Source: Bryobacterales bacterium
GTDB lineage: Bacteria > Acidobacteriota > Terriglobia > Bryobacterales > Bryobacteraceae
DNA: 9,241 bases
Direction: 5' to 3'
NCBI GenBank assembly: GCA_003517725.1
Contig: DOZZ01000059.1
Coordinates: forward strand, 6,343-15,583
How positions within the stretch are numbered: the stretch's first letter is position 1; the number at the start of each line of letters is the position of its first letter. Positions 1-5,600 of this stretch are shown here, piece after piece. The position numbers and the translations under genes were made by a program. The notes under the pieces were generated by a model, which had not been told where the DNA came from, made no database searches, and saw only the letters and a list, made by a program, of their open reading frames with translations.

Positions 1-962
1 TTACGCGCGTGATGGTGGATCTCGTGGATGCTGACGCCCGTGAACGCCACTGAAATGGCCCCCGCCAGCAGCGCCGGCAGGGTCAGGAACACGTACAGGA
101 TGGCGGCGAAGCTCTTGGCCGAGGCGGCCTCCACGGTCAGCAGGCGCAATGCGCGTTCAGCGGCAAATTGAAAAGTTCCGAGATTGCCGGGCGCATTGGG
201 AATCATGGTGCCGAGCCGCAGCACCAGCAGCACGAACGCCGATTCCTTCAATCCGAAATCGAAGCTGTCGGCGCGCGCCAGGGCGGCCACCGCGCAGACC
301 TGCATGAACAGGTATAAAAAACTCAAGGCAAAAGCGATGCCGAGCGCCCGCAGATTGCCGATGCGATGCAGTTCATCCAGCAGGTGAATGAAGCGCACCG
401 CGAATTTGTTTCCCGAGATCACGGTGTGCGCGTGCGACTTGTAAAAAAGGATGAACAACATGATGCCCAGCAGGCCGATCGTAAAAAAGCCGAGCAGCGC
501 CATGCCGCTGCGCAAGCCGGCCACATTGCGCATGTCGAGCGTGATGGCGAAGAAGACCAGCACCATTACCAGGCCATCGAAGAGCCGCTCGATGGCGGCC
601 GACATCAGCGCCAGCGAAATGGGCACTTCGCTCGAAACCGTCAGCAGGTAGGCGCGGATGATTTCTCCGGCTTTGGCGGGCAGCACGTCGTTGGCAAACA
701 AGCCCACGAAAGTGGCTTCGACACAGACCCAGAAGGGTGCGTCTTCCGCCGGTTGCAGAATGACCTTCCAACGCCAGGCATCCACCACGTGCGAGGTCAG
801 TTCGCACAGCACGCCGGCCACGATCCAGATCCACTCCAGAGCGCGCACGTCGGACCACAGCGAAACGAAGTCGAAGCGCTTGAAAACCCAGAATAGACTC
901 GCGGCGGAAACCGCGTATCCCACCGCGGGCAAAACCCATCCGGGAATTTTTCGACCGGCCAA
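1..962 (-). CDS. YbhN/LPG-synthase-TM family flippase-like integral membrane protein, 3' end cut by window edge
   Basis: The reverse strand reads open without a stop from a TTG codon at 962 to the window edge, giving 320 residues of a very hydrophobic protein with about seven or eight membrane segments (roughly residues 9-27, 44-62, 114-143, 153-174, 207-229, 240-258 and 284-308). Family hallmarks are visible: PAKAGEIIRAY at 95-105, ERLFDG at 125-130 and PNAPGNLGTF at 255-264, as in the lysylphosphatidylglycerol-synthase TM domain family (PF03706, UPF0104/YbhN). Members are inner-membrane proteins thought to move or handle lipids or lipid-linked sugars; the substrate cannot be inferred. The soluble aminoacyl-transfer domain of MprF is not seen in the window, and the visible length is already close to that of stand-alone members. 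The start is uncertain: an in-frame TGA lies just upstream, no ATG is available, no Shine-Dalgarno is seen, and TTG 932 or GTG 923 are alternatives. The gene is divergent from the GntP-family gene. Confidence 0.85.
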   Translation of the reverse strand, partial: MAGRKIPGWVLPAVGYAVSAASLFWVFKRFDFVSLWSDVRALEWIWIVAGVLCELTSHVVDAWRWKVILQPAEDAPFWVCVEATFVGLFANDVLPAKAGEIIRAYLLTVSSEVPISLALMSAAIERLFDGLVMVLVFFAITLDMRNVAGLRSGMALLGFFTIGLLGIMLFILFYKSHAHTVISGNKFAVRFIHLLDELHRIGNLRALGIAFALSFLYLFMQVCAVAALARADSFDFGLKESAFVLLVLRLGTMIPNAPGNLGTFQFAAERALRLLTVEAASAKSFAAILYVFLTLPALLAGAISVAFTGVSIHEIHHHAR

Positions 963-1042
963 CGTAGTTCATCATAACCAATGTGGTGCGCGCGTCCGTG
1001 AAGATCCGGCGGCGCCTTGCGCTAAGCTAACTGCTCGCCCGG
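963..1042. promoter_or_regulatory. Divergent 80-bp promoter region between flippase-like gene and GntP-family permease
   Basis: Both flanking genes are read away from this gap, so it should hold both promoters. On the minus strand a TATGAT hexamer (forward 971-976) resembles a sigma-70 -10 box. It ends only 8 nt before the TTG at 962, which would give a very short or absent leader, or point to a later start codon. No convincing -35 partner is seen. On the plus side there is a GCTAA direct repeat (1021-1030) but no clear -10/-35 pair. No good Shine-Dalgarno precedes the ATG at 1043. Confidence 0.35.
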
Positions 1043-2344
1043 ATGCCGCTGAACCTGACGCTCACGATACTCGCGATTGCCCTGCTCCTGACCTTGATCC
1101 TGGGCGCCCGGCTGCACGCGTTCCTGGCCATGCTGATGACGGCGATAGCGCTGGGGCTGGCGGGCAGCATGGCGCCGCTGGCCGTCCTAAAGTCGGTACA
1201 GACCGGGTTTGCCGAGGCTCTGGGCTTCATTGCCGTCGTTCTCGGGCTGGGCGCGATGATCGGCGCCATGATCGAGATCTCCGGCGGCGGACGCCAACTG
1301 GCCGACGCCATGATCGAGCGCTTCGGGCAGGAGCGCGCGCCCTGGGCCGTGCTGCTGGCGTCGTTTCTGGTGGGACTACCGATCTTCTTCGAGGTCGGTT
1401 TCATCATCATGATCCCGCTGATCTGGAATCTGGCGCGCGAATCGAAAAAATCGCTGCTGCTGTTCGGCATCGCCATGGTGGCGCCGCTGACCATCACGCA
1501 TTCGCTGGTGCCGCCGCACCCCGCGCCGGCCGCCGCAGCGCAGTTGCTGGGCGTGGATTTAGGCCGAGCCATCGCCTGGGGCGCGGCCTTATCCCTGCCG
1601 CTTTCGGTGCTGGGCGGTATCGTCTTCGGCGGCTGGATCTCGCGGCGCGTGTTTGTACCGGTACCCGAACTGATTGCCCGACCGCCGGAGGAGACGCGCA
1701 GGCCACCGCGCGCCAGCGTCGTGCTGCTGTTGCTGACGCTGCCGGTGCTGCTGATCGTGATCGCCCCGCTGGGGCATGGCCATGGTTTTCTGGCGCTGGC
1801 CGGACATCCCTTCACGGCCCTCACCATCACGTTGCTGGCATGCATGGCGGTGCTCGGCTTCGGGCGCGGCCTGACTCGCGATGAGGTGACCAAAGCCCTG
1901 ACCTCGTCGCTGGCGCCCACCGGCTCACTGCTGTTGATCATGGGCGCCGGCGGAGCCCTGAAGCAGGTGATTGTCGATATCGGCGCGGGGGCTGAGGCCG
2001 GGCGGCTGCTGGCCGCGGCGCATTTTCCGCTGGTGGTGGTGGCGTTTCTGCTGGCCATCGCGTTGCGCGCGGCCCAGGGCTCCGCCACCGTCGCGATCAT
2101 TACGGCGGCCGGGCTGGTCGCGCCCATGCTCAAGGCCACGCCCGGTCTGCACACCATGCCGATTTTTCTGGCCGTCTGCCTCGGCGGCGGCTCCATTTCG
2201 CACGTCAACGACGCCGGTTTCTGGATGGTGAATCAATACTTCGGCATGACCGTACCGCAAACACTGCGGACGTGGACCGTCATGAAGGTTGTCTATACGC
2301 TCGCCGGCTTCGCCCTGGTACTCGGGCTGCAGCAGTGGATGTAG
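1043..2344 (+). CDS. GntP-family gluconate (sugar acid):H+ symporter
   Basis: The 433-residue product is close to the usual 435-450 of the Gnt permease family (GntT/GntP/GntU/IdnT, PF02447), inner-membrane proton symporters for gluconate and related acids. Characteristic stretches are GLPIFFEVGFIIMIPLIW (111-128), THSLVPPHPAP (152-162) and SISHVNDAGFW (384-394), within a dozen or so hydrophobic segments spread over the whole length. The N-terminal ATG is followed at once by the first membrane segment, as expected. It is the first ATG after an in-frame TAA at 1028-1030, although no Shine-Dalgarno is seen. No gluconate kinase, dehydratase or GntR regulator lies in the window, so the exact substrate (gluconate, idonate, glycerate or another hydroxy acid) is open. 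It appears to be transcribed alone: the flippase-like gene is divergent, and 293 bp separate it from the signalling genes. Family assignment is firm; substrate is inferred. Confidence 0.93.
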   Translation: MPLNLTLTILAIALLLTLILGARLHAFLAMLMTAIALGLAGSMAPLAVLKSVQTGFAEALGFIAVVLGLGAMIGAMIEISGGGRQLADAMIERFGQERAPWAVLLASFLVGLPIFFEVGFIIMIPLIWNLARESKKSLLLFGIAMVAPLTITHSLVPPHPAPAAAAQLLGVDLGRAIAWGAALSLPLSVLGGIVFGGWISRRVFVPVPELIARPPEETRRPPRASVVLLLLTLPVLLIVIAPLGHGHGFLALAGHPFTALTITLLACMAVLGFGRGLTRDEVTKALTSSLAPTGSLLLIMGAGGALKQVIVDIGAGAEAGRLLAAAHFPLVVVAFLLAIALRAAQGSATVAIITAAGLVAPMLKATPGLHTMPIFLAVCLGGGSISHVNDAGFWMVNQYFGMTVPQTLRTWTVMKVVYTLAGFALVLGLQQWM

Positions 2345-2487
2345 TTCGCCGTTGACTAGCTAACCGACGCCTGGCGCGCCTGAATCGTGACTGCCGCGGC
2401 GATACTCGCGCCGAACAGCCGCAACCAATGTCTGCAAATGCTGTTCCCTGGAATCGAAGTAGAGCGTAAAATCGGTGAGCCTAGAAA

Positions 2488-2524
2488 GAACCACGGAGCT
2501 TTGCGCACACGCTGGCCGTGGTTC
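2488..2524. repeat. 9-bp perfect inverted repeat, 19-nt spacer
   Basis: GAACCACGG (2488-2496) and CCGTGGTTC (2516-2524) are exact reverse complements. Inside the loop AGC (2497-2499) can also pair with GCT (2511-2513), leaving two unpaired G on one side, so an RNA copy could fold into a stem of about 12 pairs. No T-run follows directly, so it does not look like a standard intrinsic terminator. It could be a terminator-like or processing hairpin for the permease mRNA, an operator, or a remnant of a mobile element. Confidence 0.6.
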
Positions 2525-2542
2525 CAGTGGCTATTTTCAAAC

Positions 2543-2563
2543 GCGGATAAATCGATTTCCCGC
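2543..2563. promoter_or_regulatory. Candidate operator: AAATCGATTT palindrome framed by GCGG/CCGC
   Basis: A perfect 10-bp palindrome AAATCGATTT (2549-2558) sits inside a second pair of inverted arms, GCGG (2543-2546) and CCGC (2560-2563), offset by one base. It lies about 27 bp upstream of the possible -10 box at 2590, a position typical of transcription-factor binding sites. The symmetry suggests a dimeric binding protein. OmpR-family regulators, such as the two encoded downstream, more often bind direct repeats, so the regulator is unknown. Confidence 0.35.
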
Positions 2564-2589
2564 GCCGGTGATTTTTGAGGTAACACGAG

Positions 2590-2595
2590 TATAAC
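2590..2595 (+). promoter_or_regulatory. Possible -10 box (TATAAC) of the signalling operon
   Basis: TATAAC matches the sigma-70 -10 consensus at five of six bases and would place the transcript start near 2602, about 36 nt before the first kinase ATG. A matching -35 box at the right distance is not evident: TTGAGG at 2575-2580 is only 9 nt upstream, too close. The box overlaps the palindrome TAACGTTA (2592-2599) and is followed by GCGGTCCGC (2601-2609), so a repressor or activator could act here. Confidence 0.25.
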
Positions 2596-2614
2596 GTTAG
2601 GCGGTCCGCATTTC

Positions 2615-2630
2615 ACACCGGTTGTGGTGT
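2615..2630 (+). promoter_or_regulatory. Inverted repeat overlapping the ribosome-binding region of the first kinase
   Basis: ACACC (2615-2619) and GGTGT (2626-2630) can pair across a 6-nt loop. The GGTG part (2626-2629), 8 nt before ATG 2638, is the only Shine-Dalgarno-like sequence for this gene. If the hairpin forms in the mRNA it would cover the ribosome-binding site and lower translation of the first kinase. Confidence 0.3.
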
Positions 2631-2637
2631 CTAATAA

Positions 2638-4158
2638 ATGGTAATTCGTCTTATGTACCGGCCCAAACCAGCAACGCATTGGGGCACACGGCTGCTGCGA
2701 TCGATCGTGGCGGCTATAGTGCCGCTGGCGTTTACCGCGCTTATGCCGCGGCTGCCCGGGGCCAGCAATGCCTTGGTCACTCTTTGCCTGGTGGGCTTTA
2801 TTCTGGCGGTGTCCGGCTGGTGGGGGTGGCAAACAGCGCTGATTGCCACGTTGGCGGCCAGCGTGGGCCTGAATCTGTACTATTTCGCGCTCATCAGCGA
2901 TTTGCGGGTCGCCCGTTTCGATGATTTAATGACCTTCCTGGCATTCAACGCGCTGTGCTTGAGCGCGAGCCATTTTTGGAGCCGCTCCCGGCGCGAAAAG
3001 CAGCGGGCCGAGGAGCGTGGCGGTGAGCTCGAAAACCTGCAGCAGTTGAGCAGCACCATGTTGTTGATGACCGATCTCGACAGCAGCATCCGGGAGGCAC
3101 TGGAGCAAATTCAGATGCGCTTCAGTTTCAGCGCGGTGGTCCTTTTCGAATTGAGCCGCGACGCGAGTGTCTTTTGCCCGGTATCGGCGTCCGGCAGCAT
3201 CGACACGCAGGATTTGCGAACATCGGCCGTGCAACGCTGCGTGATTTCCCGAGCCGACCGCGATACGTGCGTGGTTCCGCTGATCTCGGCGGGCGCCCCC
3301 ATCGGCAGCCTCGGCGTGCGTGGACAGTGCGCGGCGCCGACCCTGACCAACTCCATTGCCAACGTGCTGGCGCTGGGCTTGGGGCGCCTGATGGCACTGC
3401 GCAATTCGACCAAGGCTGAAGCGGCTCGCCGCGGCGAGGAGATGAAAGCCACGGTGCTGGATGCTCTGGCGCACAATTTCAAAACGCCGCTGACGTCAGT
3501 GCGCGCAGCCGTTTCCGCCTTACGCGAAATCCCCAGCATGTATCCTGAACAGGCGCGCGAACTGCTGGCGGTGGCGGAGGAGGAGACCGAGAAGTTGCAA
3601 GCTATGATCGCGGAAGCTATCGAAACCGCGCGCATTGACGCGCGGCGCCAGCATTTGCAGAAAACCGCTATCCCGGTGGCGGCCGCCATCGAACGGGCAC
3701 TCGAGTCGGTGGGCTCCAATCTGCGCCGGCATGAAGTTCACTTCGATTTTCCGGAGAAGCTGCCCAGCCTGCACGCCGATCCCGACCTGTTGAACCACGT
3801 GCTGATTCAACTCCTGGACAACGCCGGCAAGTACTCGACCGAGTGCGCCCTGATCGTTATCGGCGCGCGCGAACTGCCGGGGGGCGTGGAGATATCGGTT
3901 TCCAATCCCGGCCCCGGCATTCCGGCGGATGAAGCCAAGCATGTGTTCGAGCGGTTTTTCCGGGGACGCGCGACCAGTACCCGAGTGCCGGGAGCCGGCA
4001 TCGGGCTGTCCATTGTAAAAGCCATCGTGGATGCCCACGGCGGCAGCATCTCAGTGGTAAGCGTGCCTAATATGACGACTACTTTCCGGCTGATCCTACC
4101 GATGGAAAAAGCCCTGGACGGAGGCTCCCCGGATCGGGAAAAGGTGGCTACCCTATGA
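2638..4158 (+). CDS. KdpD-like membrane sensor histidine kinase (DUF4118-GAF-like-HisKA-HATPase), with altered H and G1 boxes
   Basis: The 506-residue product begins with four membrane segments (about 21-37, 44-59, 65-86, 97-112) in the pattern of the KdpD membrane domain DUF4118, including the LNLYYFALISDLRV stretch. A charged linker (115-135), a GAF-like region (about 140-255), a dimerisation/phospho-acceptor helix with His279 in ALAHNFKTPLT, and an ATPase domain follow: N box with Asn395 in LLDNAGKYS, G1 GPGIP (425-429), F box FERFF (437-441) and G2 GAGIGLS (452-458). The large N-terminal KdpD and USP domains of true K+ sensor KdpD are missing. Two conserved acids are amides here: Asn280 follows the His, and Asn423 stands where DxGxG has Asp. 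ATG 2638 directly follows an in-frame TAA; ATG 2653 is an alternative. Its stop overlaps the next gene's ATG by 4 bp, so it should pair with that regulator. The signal sensed is unknown. Confidence 0.9.
   Translation: MVIRLMYRPKPATHWGTRLLRSIVAAIVPLAFTALMPRLPGASNALVTLCLVGFILAVSGWWGWQTALIATLAASVGLNLYYFALISDLRVARFDDLMTFLAFNALCLSASHFWSRSRREKQRAEERGGELENLQQLSSTMLLMTDLDSSIREALEQIQMRFSFSAVVLFELSRDASVFCPVSASGSIDTQDLRTSAVQRCVISRADRDTCVVPLISAGAPIGSLGVRGQCAAPTLTNSIANVLALGLGRLMALRNSTKAEAARRGEEMKATVLDALAHNFKTPLTSVRAAVSALREIPSMYPEQARELLAVAEEETEKLQAMIAEAIETARIDARRQHLQKTAIPVAAAIERALESVGSNLRRHEVHFDFPEKLPSLHADPDLLNHVLIQLLDNAGKYSTECALIVIGARELPGGVEISVSNPGPGIPADEAKHVFERFFRGRATSTRVPGAGIGLSIVKAIVDAHGGSISVVSVPNMTTTFRLILPMEKALDGGSPDREKVATL
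4141..4147 (+). promoter_or_regulatory. Ribosome-binding site of the KdpE-like regulator
   Basis: AAGGTGG lies 7 nt before ATG 4155 and inside the end of the kinase gene. It is the best Shine-Dalgarno-like sequence in the signalling cluster, so the regulator may be translated better than its kinase, in addition to coupling through the ATGA overlap. Confidence 0.5.
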
Positions 4159-4907
4159 ACGCCCGGATTCTGATTGTCGACGACGAGTTTCAGATCCGGC
4201 GCGCGTTGCGCAACGCGCTGGCGCCCATGGGCTACGAGGTTTTGGACGCCGAGGACGGCTCCGATGCCCTGGTGAAATTTCGCGCGGCGCGGCCGGACCT
4301 GATCCTGCTCGATCTCAACATGCCCGTGATGGACGGTCTGGAGGCGTGCCGCTTGCTGCGCGCCGAAACCGACATCCCCATCATCGTGCTCTCGGTGCGC
4401 AACGCGGAAGTCGAAAAAGTGGATGCGCTCGACGCCGGCGCGGACGACTACATCACCAAACCCTTCGGCATGGGGGAATTGCTGGCGCGCATTCGCGTGG
4501 CGCTGCGGCGCCTGCCCATGTTGGACAACGTGTCCGTGCCGCGGCTCAAGACTGAAGATTTTGAAATCGATTTCGCCGAGCGGCGGCTGGTGGTGCGTGG
4601 CAAGACGGTCCGGTTGCGCCCCAAGGAGTTCGATTTATTCTGGCATCTGGCCCAGAACGCCAACCGCCCCATTTCACACCGTAAGCTGATCCAGTTGGTC
4701 TGGGGCCCGGATTACGGTGACGAGTTGGTGTATCTGCGGGTGCTGGTGAACCAACTCCGGGGCAAGATCGAACCCGACGCCTCGCGGCCGCGCTACATCC
4801 AGACCGAGCCCCGCATCGGGTACCGTTTCTGCGTGCCGGAATCGGCGCTGCAGCCGGAGTCGGGCGGCGAGGCGCACCGCGCCGAGCCCCCCGCGGCGTT
4901 ACGATAA
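4155..4907 (+). CDS. KdpE-like OmpR/PhoB-family response regulator
   Basis: The 250-residue protein has a receiver domain (about 4-117) with the acidic pair Asp9-Asp10, phospho-accepting Asp53 in LLDLNMPVMDG, the switch Ser80 and Lys102 in the TKPF motif, so it should be phosphorylated normally. A winged-helix DNA-binding domain follows (about 135-232), with RPKEFDLFWHLAQN, the recognition-helix region VYLRVLVNQLRGKIE and a final RYIQTEPRIGYRF. The closest well-known relative by pattern is KdpE, matching the DUF4118 kinase before it. ATG 4155 overlaps the kinase stop (ATGA) and has a good ribosome-binding site. A tail of about 18 residues after the winged helix, rich in Glu, Ala and Pro, is longer than usual and ends just before the next regulator. 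It is a cytoplasmic transcription factor; no kdpFABC target lies in the window, so a role in K+ control is not shown. Confidence 0.93.
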   Translation: MNARILIVDDEFQIRRALRNALAPMGYEVLDAEDGSDALVKFRAARPDLILLDLNMPVMDGLEACRLLRAETDIPIIVLSVRNAEVEKVDALDAGADDYITKPFGMGELLARIRVALRRLPMLDNVSVPRLKTEDFEIDFAERRLVVRGKTVRLRPKEFDLFWHLAQNANRPISHRKLIQLVWGPDYGDELVYLRVLVNQLRGKIEPDASRPRYIQTEPRIGYRFCVPESALQPESGGEAHRAEPPAALR

Positions 4908-4913
4908 CTTGGA

Positions 4914-5600
4914 GTGGACTTACTGCTAATCGACGATGACGTGGAGCTTTGCGCTCTGCTGACCGAGTTCCTGAGCGCGGAAGGTTTCAACATCGAATGC
5001 GCGCATGCGGGGCCCGAGGGCCTGGAACGCGCGCTGGAAAAGCCCCCTGACTTGGTGATTCTGGACGTGATGCTGCCCGGCATGGACGGCTTCGATGTCC
5101 TGGGCCGCCTGCGCCAGAAAAGTAATGTACCGGTGTTGATGCTAACCGCGCGCGGGCGGGATGAAGACCGCATCGGGGGCCTGGAGCTGGGCGCCGACGA
5201 CTACCTGGCCAAGCCTTTCAATACGCGTGAACTGGTGGCCCGGTTGCGCGCCATCGGGCGCCGCCTGGAGCCGCATCCGCCCGAAGGCGGCCGGCTCACT
5301 ATCAATCAAATCGCCATCGATCCGGGCCGGCGCGAAGTGCAGCGGCGGGGAGAGACCGTACCGATCACGACTTTCGAATTCGATATCTTGGATCTGCTGA
5401 TGCGGAATGCCGGCCGGGTAGTGTCGCGCGACGAGCTGATGGAACATCTCTATAACCGCAAAGCCACGGCCTTCGACCGCTCCATCGACATGCACGTGAG
5501 CCATCTGCGTCGCAAGCTGGAGCAGGGCGAGCCGCTGATCAAGACCATCCGCGGCATAGGCTACCAGTTTGTTTCGGACAGCACGCAGGCCGCGCCATGA
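4914..5600 (+). CDS. CpxR-like OmpR-family response regulator
   Basis: This 228-residue protein starts at GTG 4914, the first usable start after the in-frame TAA (4905-4907) that ends the preceding regulator, leaving a 6-nt gap. The start fits the family, which begins with LLLIDDD at the very N-terminus. The receiver (1-113) has Asp7-Asp8, phospho-acceptor Asp51 in VILDVMLPGMDG, Thr78 and Lys100 in AKPF. The winged helix (about 128-222) has TTFEFDILDLLMRNAGRVVS, the recognition region FDRSIDMHVSHLRRKLE and IKTIRGIGYQF, typical of CpxR-type regulators. No Shine-Dalgarno lies at proper distance (the only GGAG overlaps the start codon), so translation probably depends on ribosomes finishing the upstream gene. 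Its stop overlaps the ATG of the CpxA-like kinase, its likely partner. It differs clearly from its neighbour regulator, so this is not a recent tandem duplication. Confidence 0.93.
   Translation: MDLLLIDDDVELCALLTEFLSAEGFNIECAHAGPEGLERALEKPPDLVILDVMLPGMDGFDVLGRLRQKSNVPVLMLTARGRDEDRIGGLELGADDYLAKPFNTRELVARLRAIGRRLEPHPPEGGRLTINQIAIDPGRREVQRRGETVPITTFEFDILDLLMRNAGRVVSRDELMEHLYNRKATAFDRSIDMHVSHLRRKLEQGEPLIKTIRGIGYQFVSDSTQAAP

Larger units (their letters stand above)
2345..2637. other. Gene-free spacer with several palindromes, upstream of the signalling operon
   Basis: This 293-bp stretch is visibly richer in A/T than its neighbours. No ORF here looks like a protein: the 63-codon plus-strand frame starting at GTG 2387 and a long minus-strand frame across it have no recognisable motif or hydrophobic pattern. 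It must contain the 3' end of the permease transcript and the promoter of the downstream signalling genes. It holds several inverted repeats, given separately. No clear rho-independent terminator for the permease was found. Confidence 0.6.

Noticed and set aside
373..981. Minus-strand 202-codon frame starting with an ATG just upstream of the flippase-like gene
   Set aside because: Its product is Arg/His-rich without motif or membrane pattern, whereas the neighbouring frame from TTG 962 gives a clean multi-spanning family protein over the same DNA.
658..1884. 408-codon plus-strand frame across the divergent promoter and the permease
   Set aside because: Low-complexity Arg/Ala/Asp/Gly composition typical of an out-of-frame read of GC-rich DNA; it overlaps the well-supported permease and the flippase-like gene on the other strand.
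1027..2208. 393-codon minus-strand frame opposite the permease
   Set aside because: Ser/Arg/Ala/Pro-rich shadow with no domain signature; the plus-strand permease has clear family motifs.
2373..2380. GGCGCGCC palindrome as a regulatory site
   Set aside because: An 8-bp G/C palindrome is expected by chance in DNA this GC-rich and has no symmetric extension or second copy in the spacer.
2488..2540. Intrinsic terminator for the permease formed by the 9-bp inverted repeat
   Set aside because: The stem is followed by TTCCAGTGG-type sequence; the first T-run comes about 9 nt later and is only four bases long, so it does not meet the usual pattern.
2356..2832. 158-codon minus-strand frame across the spacer and the start of the first kinase
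   Set aside because: No recognisable motif and no plausible ribosome-binding site, and it overlaps the membrane domain of the kinase. The 63-codon plus-strand frame at 2387-2578 was rejected for the same lack of support.
4155..5600. Tandem duplication of a response-regulator gene
   Set aside because: The two regulators share only family-level features; their linker, DNA-binding helices, tails and switch residues (Ser80 versus Thr78) differ, and each fits a different subfamily.
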